A stretch of 64,000 nucleotides of DNA from Apricaphanius iberus (GCA_028564705.1 JAPXFQ010000338.1:620001-684000); one strand, 5' to 3'; positions 50,087 to 59,720 are shown, counted from the first letter of the stretch. A program made the numbers and translations. Notes: generated by a model from the sequence alone, not told the origin.

Positions 50087-50617
50087 GTGAGTCGTAACCT
50101 CGCTTGTCCCTTGATGGAGACAAATGAGGCTGTAGGCAGGATCACACAGTATATTGGGTCAGGGATAGAGAGCGGAGCATATGAGGCAATATGGTGCCGT
50201 TGAGGCAGAGATTAATGTGTATAGACCTGGTGAACATAGGACACAAGTTCTAACTGCCGCCGGAGAACACGCATGCACATGTTTCCACATGAGTAAACAC
50301 AGAGATTAAAGATGAGTTCAGAAAAATTAGCAGACAAAGTCAAAACATTTAAGAGAAACATTTTGTATTTAACAGAAAACAAGAGTAATCAAAACTAGGT
50401 AAATATGTTTCGAGCTGTAAAATCACAATAAGGAATTTCCCAATCAGTTTTTTTTTTTTTTGCCCTTGAGGCCCTGTTATTTGATTTTGAATATCTACAG
50501 ATACTGAATTATGATCCAATACTTCTATGATACATACCAAATAATAGAGAAGAGCAAAGAAATAGATCCAGGATGTTCTATAAGCCTTTGAATATTCTCA
50601 TTCATCCAGGTCATAGT
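50087..50617 (+). other. Start of intron 2
   Basis: Begins with GTGAGTCGTAAC. No other exon signal. A 16-bp T run lies near 50447-50461. Confidence 0.6.
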
Positions 50618-50748
50618 TATCTCAAGGAAATTTCAATCGAACGCAACTGGACTTGGTAATTTGTCTTGGAAGACGTTTCACCTCTTATCCAAGAGGCTTC
50701 ATCAGTTCATGCTCGCCGCTGACCAGGCTGGGACTGGTCCAACTAACT
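50618..50748. repeat. 131-bp dispersed repeat, copy 2
   Basis: One mismatch from 19286-19416. Here the repeat family extends further upstream (AATATTCTCATTCATCCAGG at about 50591), which the first copy lacks, so the two are independent insertions with different truncations. Confidence 0.85.
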
Positions 50749-52620
50749 AGTTGGACAAGTCTAACTAACTGAGGATGTTCTATACTTATTATTTTATTCA
50801 CCTTATTTTAACATTTAACAACTATGTTAAAAAAACAAAGCACTTATGTGAGGTAGCTTGAACAATCAAGTAATAACATGCCTTTCTCGCTTTTGGACTT
50901 TAGTGCAACAGTAACTATAAAAAACTGTAATATAAAAGAAATAGCACCTCATCTTAAATACATTTAATAATGAAAATATTTATACATACATCTTTGAGTC
51001 CTGATCGGGAGTTAACGTCCGAGTCCGATCCTTAGTAACATTACTATTAGTAGAAAATTATACAATGTATCAACTTTCAGAGAATATTTGATTTTCTGTC
51101 AAACATTACTTAGGGTTTTAATAAATTGTATATATTATACATTGTAGTAATTTATGGAAACACAACATTTACCCAGTTGTATTTTATTACCTGTAGCATT
51201 TTTTGGAAGAAAAAGTGTTGGAGGAAACATTGCTGGAACCTAAAATAAACTTCTGCAAAAGTGCTTTTCTTGTAACTTTGAGGATACCTCTTACCAATTA
51301 CGTTTTGAGACCGAACCGGTTAATTGTAACCTGTAATTCTGAGAATGTCATCTATAATTTCTGAAAAGTGTCTTCTGTTCTCATAACCTTTTTGTAACCC
51401 TCTATATCACAATATAATAATAGAACAACAGGCTATCTATGATCTGGGATGATATCTGGACCATTGACTGGGGTTGTATCTCAATAAAGATAACCAACAA
51501 TTAATAGGTTTTTCTCTTTAAGTGTTTAACATTAATAACAATTACAAAATGTAACATTTAACCTCAACAGGTAAACAGAGTAAAAGAAAACAATAACAAA
51601 GCAACATTTTCTAAAACAAACAAAAAATAAATATTACCCAACCCAAATCATAACCAGTCAATATTAAATTTATCCTTTGTAAGAATTGGTTTAGTCATAT
51701 CATTAAAAATTTTGTTTTACAACAAGCATATTATGAGATTTACAGTACAAAACTATAAATAACTTCTTTGAAAACAATTTTTTATTCATACACATTCATA
51801 TAATAGTTTTCATTTCAGACACCTTCAGTTATCATCAAGTAAATTAGTGGTAGCTCTCAGCTAAACAAATTAATACAACAATTAACACTCATAACACTTG
51901 GTACCATAACACCAATCAACACACATTTATAGCAATTTAAAGATATTAATGATGGTTAACAGGCCATCAGATATCTATCTGTACAGGTAAACAAACAGGA
52001 GCTTATTAAAAATCGACTTTGAATCGCCATGACAAAAATAAATAAAACACTCTGTGGAACATCTTAATCACAGATCAAAAAACATTTTACCATAATCCCA
52101 AAAATATTTGGGGGGTTTTCTCTACTTATTTGAATAGAGCATTGTGAAAAAATAATAATATACACATAGCACCAACATTCAAGCTAACAGGGTGGCTTCA
52201 CCCTAATCAGAGTGCAGTGTGTATTGTTCTGGCTGCATTTTTCATTATTGTGCAGTTTTACAGGTTCTTAACTTTGTGGTATTCAATTCTTTAATTAATA
52301 ATTATACCCTTAGTGAGAGTTAAGTCTTCATGACCACTCACTTAACTGTCTGATTTTGTGCTAAGCGAAATGTGTGGTTTCTCTATTACTTACCTTATAT
52401 CATCAGCAGACAAGCCATGATATTGAAACTCTACAAAGTATAAACATGATCATATGGCCACCATCAGAGATCAAATACTTCATACAATAATCTGATTTTG
52501 TTAAATATAAGTATATTAGCTGCTTAGCCCGTAGATGGTGAAGGATTCAGAATTAACTGTGCCACCGGTTACCATGATCTGTTTTCATTAATAGGGAATA
52601 GTATTGAAGTGAAGCGGGGG
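50749..52620 (+). other. Intron 2, no feature seen
   Basis: AT-rich DNA with no open frame above 60 codons of interest and no recognised element. Confidence 0.45.
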
Positions 52621-52835
52621 TGATCAGCTGGGGCTATTTGAGCTCTGTGATTATCAAATTCTACCAAGGGATTATGGGAATTTTGTAGTACTGTATTTCA
52701 AATGGAACTACTTAAACTAGCCATTCTTAATCAATGCAATTGCATTCATTTGACAGTTTTGATATATAGATCTAAAGTTCATTGAATTAACTCCAGATGT
52801 TTAGTTGGGGATTTCAATGTTCTTTTTTCCATCTC
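52621..52835 (+). repeat. Diverged local duplication, copy A
   Basis: GCTCTGTGATTATC, TAGTACTGTATTTCAAATGG, CTTAAACTAGCCATTCTTAATC and GAATTAACTCC...TTTAGTTGGGGAT align in order with copy B (53940-54033 joined to 56975-57140). Copy B is split by the hAT-type element at 54034-56966. Similarity is moderate with gaps, so the duplication is old. It may be two copies of an unknown repeat or a tandemly duplicated intronic segment. Confidence 0.7.
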
Positions 52836-53282
52836 AAGCATGGTCACACTCTCCCCTCCTGAGCCCATGTACATCCCTGTACATGGAAATGATCAGACAC
52901 ACTGTATTTGAGCGTTGCCTGGCAGGGAAGTTTTGGAGATTAGGCCTGGGCAGTATATATAATTAGTTAATACCGAAAACTGGTGTTTATTTTCATTATG
53001 ATATGAATTTTTAATATACTGGTGAATAGCTCAGACAACTTCCGGAACTTTTAAAGTGTTTTTGGGGACTGATTTTACTGCTACACACAGTGTAAAAAGT
53101 TATGTTTTAAACTAAATACAGCTCCTTGTAGGAGCTACCAAAGCGAAGCACATAGTGCTGAGGAAGTAATTACAAAAAGAGGAGTCACGTCTGTAGTTTA
53201 GAAGTTTATCGGCTTTAAAAGGTCAGACGAGAACCGAACAGCATATCTTTTATAAACGCTATTGCAAGTAACCAGTAGGGGG
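52836..53282 (+). other. Intron 2; one possible hAT-type end
   Basis: TTAGGCCTGGGCAGTATATA near 52944 resembles a hAT-type left terminus (TAGGSCTGGGC), but no matching right end was found before the GC-rich minisatellite. The rest shows nothing. Confidence 0.3.
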
Positions 53283-53849
53283 TGAATAGCGCCCTCTGTC
53301 TGGACGGGAGACGGGCGGGCGGCCCCTGGCGGGACGAGTGTCAGATGATCCACCCGGATGGGGTCCCTTGGCAGGACGGATGTCAGGTGGGCGACCCGAA
53401 TGCCAAAGGACTGGCTGATGTCCCCTTACGGGATGTGAGTTGGGCGGACGGCCCGAATGGCATCCTCTGGCTGGACGAAGGACTGGCGGACATCCCCTTA
53501 CGGGACGTGAGTCGGGCATACGGCCCGAATGGCGTCCTCTGGCTGGATAAAGGACTGGCGGATGTCCCCTTTTGGGACGTGAGTTGGCCGGAGGGCCCGA
53601 ATGGCGTTCTCTGGCGGACGTCCCTTGGAGAGACGTAAGACGGGCGGACGGCCTGGTGGTCCTCTCTTGGGGACCTGGAGGTCCAGCGGGAGGCTGGAAA
53701 GACGTCCCTTGACGGGACGGGAGACGGGCGGACAGCCCGGCGGTCCTCTCCTGGGTAGAGCCGCATATGTGATCCAGGCTAGACCAGAGGACTTGCAGGA
53801 GATCAGGTTGCGAGGCTTCTGCTGGGTCCATCTTTTCGGGCTGGATCAT
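53259..53849 (-). other. 196-codon open frame across the minisatellite
   Basis: The minus strand is open from an ATG at 53849 to a stop near 53259. Before the repeat it encodes MIQPEKMDPAEASQPDLLQV, VLWSSLDHICGSTQERTAGL and LPSRQGTSFQPPA. The repeat part is built of 24-residue units of the type PVRGCPPVLRPARGRHSGR, rich in R, P, G and S. The unique N-terminal part is not obviously repetitive and begins M-D-P-A-E, a start seen in some retroelement gag-like proteins. That resemblance is weak. It could be a captured fragment of an element gene or an accident of an open repeat. Confidence 0.25.
53283..53760. repeat. GC-rich minisatellite with 72-bp core unit
   Basis: The landmark GCCCGAATGG occurs at 53451, 53523 and 53595 (72-bp spacing). 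A shorter 57-bp unit precedes it (CCCGAATGCC at about 53395), and more diverged units lie on both sides. The unit combines GGACTGGCGGA, TGTCCCCTTACGGGACGTGAG and GGCGTCCTCTGGCTGGA. Because 72 is a multiple of three, each strand stays open across it. GC content is far above the surrounding intron. Confidence 0.9.
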
Positions 53850-53939
53850 TCAACAACAAAGTTTCTTTAGTCTCAGGCCTCTTCAGTTTTGATGCAGCAC
53901 AGACAGTCACAAGAAATCCTTCCTTCCTACAGCCATCGT

Positions 53940-54033
53940 GATCTATAAACAACTCCTTAAAAAATGTATTAGTATGAGCTATAACAGCAAGTTCTGTGAT
54001 TTGTAAGATTCCCCCAGATGGAATATTGGAAAT
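53940..54033 (+). repeat. Diverged local duplication, copy B, left part
   Basis: GTTCTGTGATTTGTAAGATTC and CAGATGGAATATTGGAAAT match 52650-52684 of copy A. The copy is cut exactly where the hAT target-site duplication TTGGAAAT (54026-54033) begins the insertion. Confidence 0.65.
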
Positions 54034-54904
54034 TAGGGATGGGAATCTTACAACATCTCACGATTCAATTCGATTCCGATTCTTGGGGTGACGATTCGAT
54101 TCAGAAGCGATTCTCAATTCAAATCAATGTTTTTTTCTTAATCAATACTCTTGCATTCATCATTTGTGGTTGTAATACACACAACTTGATCTGTGATGAA
54201 GCGAGCCATGAATGTAACAGGGCATCAACACAAAATGGATTTTACAATCTATGTTGAGAGAAGGGAACTGATTCAAAAGTAACAAGACATGAAATTGCAA
54301 CTGGACATCCAAGACCTTTTAAACAAAATTTTTAGTCTTGAAAAAAAAATGCTGATATATTTTAAGAAGAAATAAAAATATGTATTTTGTTTGTTCTTCG
54401 GTACGTAGTAGAAAATACAATGAAAATATTTAGTATGCACCAAATTTTGCTTATCAACCATCATTAAACAGAAATGTATGGCTTATGTTATTATTTTCAT
54501 TGTTTTTGTTAGAAATTTTGAAAGTCCTAACGTTATTGAACTCAGCATATATTTCGGACTTCCTTGAAAGCGCCACAGGTGTGCAGCGCTGCTGGATGTT
54601 TATGTGTAGCTTATAAAGAAAGATCGCTCTTATATACTTGCAGATTTATATAAAAAAAATAAAACTTTAGCCAAGGGTGTCATTAGCATGGAGAAGACCT
54701 TTTAGACGGCCCAAACATTTACCTTCAGCAAAGACGGGGCGGGCTGTATGAGGGGCCACATGGGACATTATTCAGGATTATCCTCTCACACACACATGTG
54801 AAATTTAATTCATTCACACACTATACTAAAACCTCTTATATAGCATATTGAAATCCTTCACACACTATAGTAAAACCTCTCATACATTATACTGAAATTG
54901 AAAT

Positions 54905-55176
54905 CCTCTCATACAACATAGTGAAATCCTCTCATACAACATAGTGAAATCCTCTCATACAACATAGTGAAATCCTCTCATACAACATAGTGAAATCCTC
55001 TCATACAACATAGTGAAATCCTCTCATACAACATAGTGAAATCCTCTCATACAACATAGTGAAATCCTCTATACAACATAGTGAAATCCTCTATAACATA
55101 GTGAAATCCTCTCATACAACATAGTGAAATCCTCTCATACAACATAGTGAAATCCTCTCATACAACATAGTGAAAT
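54905..55176 (+). repeat. 23-bp tandem array, left arm, about 12 units
   Basis: The unit CCTCTCATACAACATAGTGAAAT repeats about 12 times. Two units near 55065-55100 have lost 2-3 bases (CCTCTATACAAC and CCTCTATAAC). Each unit contains CCTCTCATA, the inverse of TATGAGAGG. Confidence 0.97.
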
Positions 55177-55382
55177 CCTCTCATATAATATACTTAAATC
55201 ATTCACTACACACTAAAAATTTTGATATCGAATTTCACTAGTATGTGTAAGAGCAATTCTACGTATGTGTGTGAGAGGCAACTTTCACTTGAAACGGAAG
55301 TAGTAGAAAAAAGGAGCGCATTTTCAAAACAAACGAAGAAGAAGTTGGAGAAGTAGTGACACATTTTACACCCATCATACTA
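55177..55382 (+). other. Left-arm leader region of the foldback element
   Basis: Unique sequence between the array and the ATG at 55383, present again inverted at about 55864-56071. It contains CACTAAAAATTTTGATATCG and GAAACGGAAGTAGTAGAAAAA. It would be the promoter and 5' untranslated region of the element gene. The two arms differ here by a short rearrangement (CATTCACTACACAC versus CATTCACATACTACAC). Confidence 0.6.
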
Positions 55383-55715
55383 ATGTCTGCTCAGCAGCCT
55401 GAACGTGACATCAGCGAAGCAGCTGCCTTACTGAATACCATACTGGCCTCAGCAGAAACTATTAGAACTCTTAGTAATGCGACAGCAGCCGGACAACCAC
55501 CGGTAGCCATTCTGAATGAGGACACGGTAACTAGCCAACTAGCATCGCTCTTTCCATCCCGCCGCCAAAGCAGTGCGTTGCCGGCTTCTTCAGGTCCAGT
55601 TCCATTAAGGAGAGAATGCGCACCACGTTATCAAGCTCAGCAATGTTTCACTAAATGGACATCGGGCATGAAAAGAAATGCCGGCGGGATGGAAAGAGCG
55701 ACGCTAGTTGGCTAG
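55383..55715 (+). pseudogene. 5' end of unidentified transposon protein, left copy
   Basis: An ATG-started frame of 110 codons. Residues 1-61 (MSAQQPERDISEAAALLNTI, then ETIRTLSNATAAGQPPVAIL and VTSQLASLFPSRR) are shared with the inverted right copy. Residues after SLFPSRR run through the unpaired spacer (SSALPASSGPVPLRREC, CFTKW) and into antisense of the right arm, where the frame ends by chance. Codon structure is preserved in the arm: the shared part has an alanine/leucine-rich, probably helical N-terminus typical of a soluble protein. I do not recognise the family. The spacer part probably continues the original gene for about 38 codons. Confidence 0.6.
55565..55681. other. Unpaired spacer of the palindrome
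   Basis: The 117 bases between the inverse edges CATCCCGCCG (ending 55564) and CGGCGGGATG (starting 55682) have no inverted partner. They appear to be the original continuation of the left gene copy, truncated at the duplication junction. Confidence 0.75.
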
Positions 55716-55863
55716 TTACCGTGTCCTCATTCAGAATGGCTACCGGTGGTTGTCCGGCTGCTGTCGCATTACTAAGAGTTCTAATAGTTTCTGCTGAGGC
55801 CAGTATGGTATTCAGTAAGGCAGCTGCTTCGCTGATGTCACGTTCAGGCTGCTGAGCAGACAT
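55651..55863 (-). pseudogene. 5' end of unidentified transposon protein, right copy
   Basis: A minus-strand frame starting at the ATG complementary to 55861-55863. The first 61 codons match the left copy, then HFFSCPMSI and a stop from spacer sequence. The two copies face each other, so transcription from both arms would converge and give complementary RNAs. Confidence 0.6.
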
Positions 55864-56071
55864 TAGTATGATGGGTGTAAAATGTGTCACTACTTCTCCA
55901 ACTTCTTCTTCGTTTGTTTTGAAAATGCGCTCCTTTTTTCTACTACTTCCGTTTCAAGTGAAAGTTGCCTCTCACACACATACGTAGAATTGCTCTTACA
56001 CATACTAGTGAAATTCGATATCAAAATTTTTAGTGTAGTATGTGAATGATTTAAGTATATTATATGAGAGG

Positions 56072-56508
56072 ATTTCACTATGTTGTATGAGAGGATTTCA
56101 CTATGTTGTATGAGAGGATTTCACTATGTTGTATGAGAGGATTTCACTATGTTGTATGAGAGGATTTCACTATGTTGTATGAGAGGATTTCACTATGTTG
56201 TATGAGAGGATTTCACTATGTTGTATGAGAGGATTTCACTATGTTGTATGAGAGGATTTCACTATGTTGTATGAGAGGATTTCACTATGTTGTATGAGAG
56301 GATTTCACTATGTTGTATGAGAGGATTTCACTATGTTGTATGAGAGGATTTCACTATGTTGTATGAGAGGATTTCACTATGTTGTATGAGAGGATTTCAC
56401 TATGTTGTATGAGAGGATTTCACTATGTTGTATGAGAGGATTTCACTATGTTGTATGAGAGGATTTCACTATGTTGTATGAGAGGATTTCACTATGTTGT
56501 ATGAGAGG
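56072..56508 (-). repeat. 23-bp tandem array, right arm, 19 units
   Basis: Exactly 437 bases, 19 units of ATTTCACTATGTTGTATGAGAGG, the inverse of the left-arm unit and highly uniform. The left arm has about 12. Arms of one insertion start equal or nearly so, so the difference reflects expansion or contraction, or an unequal origin. Confidence 0.97.
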
Positions 56509-56974
56509 ATTTCAATTTCAGTATAATGTATGAGAGGTTTTACTATAGTGTGTGAAGGATTTCAATATGCTATATAAGAGGTTTTAGTATAGTGTGTGAA
56601 TGATTTCAGTATGCTATATGAAAGGTTTCACTATAGTGTGTGAATGAATTAAATTTCACATGTGTGTGTGAGAGGATAATCCTGAATAATGTCCCATGTG
56701 GCCCCTCATAGGGCTGGATTTCTCTTTCGTCTTTCATGCTGAAGCTTTAGCCTAGCGGCTACAGCTAGCTAGCTAGCCAACGGCTCATCAGACCTGTCAA
56801 TGCGACGGTGGCCGTTGCATGACAAACACTACGCGAAGCGAAAATGTAAAAAGGTTCAGAAAACATATTTTTTGAGAATCGATTCTCAAACATTTCGGAT
56901 CGATTCTGAATCTTGTTAAATAGGAATCGAGATTCAGACGTGAATCGATTTTTCCTCACACCCCTATTGGAAAT

Positions 56975-57140
56975 ATAGTAGTACTGTGTTCCAAATGCAG
57001 TTCCTTAAACTAGTCATTTTTAATCTATGTAATCTTATTTTCTTTGACTTTGTTGTGGAATTGACCTGTATTTTAATGAATTAGCTTCAAATACTTAGTT
57101 AAGGATCTAAAGGAATCTATTATTTTCTTCCTCTATAAAG
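56975..57140 (+). repeat. Diverged local duplication, copy B, right part
   Basis: TAGTAGTACTGTGTTCCAAATG, CCTTAAACTAGTCATTTTTAATC, TTTTAATGAATTAGCTTC and ATACTTAGTTAAGGAT align in order with 52684-52812 of copy A. Together with 53940-54033 it forms one copy interrupted by the hAT-type element. Confidence 0.7.
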
Positions 57141-58185
57141 CTTTTGTTTTTAATATACTGTAAGCAGATTTTAAAATTGTGCCTCAAGCTCTGTTACATT
57201 TTACTTGTGCTCATAAAAATCTACAAAAAATATGAAGACTCGCAGAAAAAGCAACTCTAAATCCACATTCCTTTATCTATGTAAAGACCATATTCTCGCA
57301 ACTTTTGTTAAAAAAATTATCCTGTGACTTATAAAACGTTTTTCCATCTAATATTTTCCTTTTATTTTTCCTGGGTGCTGTAGAAGCCATAAACTTTACT
57401 ATAAATCCATATGAAGTTAATACGATGTAAATGTTTTTTTATATTTTCCTACCAGAAATCATACACAAGTCCATAAGGATACATAGTCGGTGTACCTACC
57501 CAGACACTGGCACACATTAACAGTAAAAACAGAACTGTGCATACAGGCACACACACATACACACACACCCACACACACACACACAACCGCAGTGCGAAAG
57601 TAATAGTACTCATGTGTCTGCTTGAGTACTAAGCGCTGTGTTTCGGCCCTTACAAGCCATTATCAACAGTTCATCCCCAGGTTGAGTTTGTTTGGAAACA
57701 CACTAAAACCGAGCTTAAAGAGCCCATAGGCTTTAGCTTTCATTAAAAGCTATGTGCCTGCCCACTGAGAACTGAAGCAAGTAAACATTTACCAATTAGG
57801 ATGGTCTTTCTTAAATGTGGAACTTTTTAAAATTTTTGCTGCACCAGATGGCATTGAGACATTTAATGCCACCGTAGGATGAAAAAGGAGTTAGTCTGGT
57901 GTAGCCATGTGTGATATTCTTTGGAGCCTTGTGTCAAAACAAACTGTGTAACCTTCATCATCCCAGTAAATGTCTCTGAATGTGCAACATTAACACAACA
58001 CAAGGAGGAGGATGAGCGAAACAGAGCTGAACACAGTTACCAAGTTTATAAAGGCCTTAATTTGTTTTCATCCAAGTAAAGAAGCTTTTAGAAAAACTTA
58101 TTTTTTAAATTTATTTTGCCACTACAATTATGATGTTGTTTTGTAGTTCTTTGTGTAGACATTGCTACGTATGTAAAAAAAATAG
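57141..58185 (+). other. Intron 2; CA-rich tract, otherwise nothing seen
   Basis: An interrupted (CA)n tract lies at 57541-57583. The rest is AT-rich and shows no exon or element. Confidence 0.45.
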
Positions 58186-58690
58186 GTTTAGTGAGAAATT
58201 GGGCAGTAAATAAATTAATTGGTCAGAGCATTCTATTTGGATTTTATGTGACAGACCAACACAAAACTAGTGTGTAACTGTGACATTGGAAGAAATGGTA
58301 GAAGGTTTTACACATTAACAAATATAATCCAGAACACTGTGACGTAGTTTTGCCTTTGCACACCTTTATTCTCATATCCATAAGTAAAATAGCATCAACA
58401 TTGCAGCACGTTGCTCTGAGGATGCCGTTCTTGACCAGGCAGACGGACATTAGTCTTGGGATACCGGAATACTAAATGGAGCAAAATACAGGGCATCTTT
58501 AAAAATAAAAAAAATAGATGCAGCAGAATGCTGCAGAGGTTCACCCTCCTGCAGAAAAAACTACTCTAAAGATATACCCAGAGATACAAGGCTAGTGTTC
58601 AGATCAGATCATCCAAAGTCCAGACCTAAGTCTAAATGAGAATCAGTGGTAAGATTAAACATTGCCCTTCACATAGGTTACCCAGCAGGC
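58186..58690 (+). mobile_element. Tc1-like element relic
   Basis: GGATTTTATGTGACAGACCAAC resembles the internal end region seen at 17556-17715. AATGCTGCAGAGGTTCACCCTC and CAAAGTCCAGACCTAAGTCTAAATGAGAATCAGTGG are the decayed coding sequence for the F-x-x-Q to S-P-D-L-N-P-I-E-N-L-W segment of a Tc1-like transposase, which includes the region of the third catalytic residue. Frames are broken. Confidence 0.7.
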
Positions 58691-58744
58691 AAAAGTTTTA
58701 TTCTCTGTGCTTAGAGGCATCCTTACTCGTAGTCTTTTTGTATT

Positions 58745-59720
58745 TTAGCAATATCTACTATTAGAAACCTGGGGATAACCTTTGACTTATGTTTTACCTT
58801 TGAAAATTAAACTCTAGTTTGTTTAAGTTCTATCATTCGAGAAATATTGTCGAACACTTCTCCAGTGTCTCTCGCATTGAAACACTTAGTTTTTGCTTTT
58901 GTTTAGTTTGAATTATTGCAATGTACTTTACATATGACTAAAAAAGACTTCCGAAGACCAGTTACAGACTACAAAATTCAGCTGCCAGGCTTCTAACTAA
59001 GGCTCTTTTTACACAGAAACAAAATGAATCTGTAAAGGTTTTTTACCACATATATTTACAGAAACTCCTGTAGTACCTATGCTGGTTCCATTTGTCGTGG
59101 CTGTAACATCATCAAAGTAACACATAAAAGCACACTGAGCATGCACAGTCAACCCGGTGGCAAACATGACAAATCAAAATCATATGGGATCTGTGGTTCT
59201 CTGGATGCATTTTGTGCTGTTGGTGATAGAGGAGTGACATTAAATCATATATTTTAGAATTCATAATAAGGTCCGTATATGTGTTTTAAAGATGTAACAC
59301 CATACAGCTCTATATTTGTTTACTTTATCACAGGGTTGCACATGCACTTTAAATATGGGAATATCATCCACTCAGAAAAATTTTTGGAGAGCTTGTAATC
59401 ACAGAGACAACTGAGCTGGCATTGAGAGATTTTTCCACTTTGGGACCTAGTTTCAAATATAATTTTTTTAAGTGTCCTCAAATGCTGGCTCCTTGTGGAT
59501 GAGACACCTATTCAATTAAATATTGCTGCTACACCTGTTTTCATCTCTGTGTAGACAGGGCCAAAATCTCATACATTTTCTCATGTGACTCCAATGCTAA
59601 TGCAACTACATTAGCTCTGAGTGCATTTCAAGGTCCTTTTTGTGACTTCAAGAGCTCTGCGTGGGAAGACTTCAGTTTATATTAGTGACTATGGCATCCT
59701 TACACCCCATCAGGTCTGTG
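58745..59720 (+). pseudogene. L2-like LINE C-terminal relic
   Basis: About 58755-58800 encodes IRNLGITFDLCFTFEN. About 58900-59000 encodes FELLQCTLHMTK and RRPVTDYKIQLPGF, remnants of the L-D-Y-C-N-x-L-Y and L-Q-x-x-Q-N-A-A-A-R segments that follow the polymerase domain in L2-like elements. About 59480-59720 keeps later C-terminal phrases. A 500-bp interruption or heavily decayed stretch separates the parts. Orientation and family agree with 61740-62110. Confidence 0.6.

Larger units (their letters stand above)
54747..56710. mobile_element. Foldback-type palindromic transposon, family unknown
   Basis: The termini TATGAGGGGCCACATGGGAC and GTCCCATGTGGCCCCTCATA are exact inverses. Just outside lies GGGCTG at 54741-54746 and 56711-56716, a 6-bp target-site duplication. 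The left arm (54747-55564, 818 bp) and right arm (55682-56710, 1029 bp) are inverted copies almost throughout. They differ mainly in tandem-array length and in a segment of about 44 bp present once more in the right arm. From the outside in, each arm has terminal sequence, degenerate subterminal repeats, a 23-bp tandem array, about 200 bp of unique sequence and the 5' end of one protein gene. A 117-bp unpaired spacer sits in the middle. Duplications of 6 bp are known for a few eukaryotic DNA transposon groups (for example Dada and IS3EU); the family here cannot be assigned from termini alone. Confidence 0.9.
54034..56966. mobile_element. hAT-type element containing a nested foldback element
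   Basis: Left end TAGGGATGGGAATC, right end CCTCACACCCCTA (inverts to TAGGGGTGTGAGG). The 8-bp sequence TTGGAAAT occurs exactly at 54026-54033 and at 56967-56974, the target-site duplication size of hAT transposases. Both subterminal regions are dense in CGATTC/GAATCG words (CACGATTCAATTCGATTCCG left, GAATCGATTCTCAAAC and GGATCGATTCTGAATC right). Without the nested 1964-bp palindrome and its duplication, the element is about 0.96 kb with no transposase, so it was mobilised in trans. Confidence 0.9.

Noticed and set aside
50087..50203. Continuation of the netrin-G1 frame as a 120-residue protein
   Set aside because: GTGAGT follows codon 82 and the residues after it do not resemble the laminin domain. 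It is read-through into the intron.
53259..53849. Calling the 196-codon frame a real gene
   Set aside because: Two thirds of it is a minisatellite with a period divisible by three, which keeps frames open by itself. It is kept only as an open question.
54905..56508. Regular 23-bp repeats resembling a CRISPR array
   Set aside because: There are no spacers: units abut directly. The arrays are mirror images in a eukaryotic transposon.
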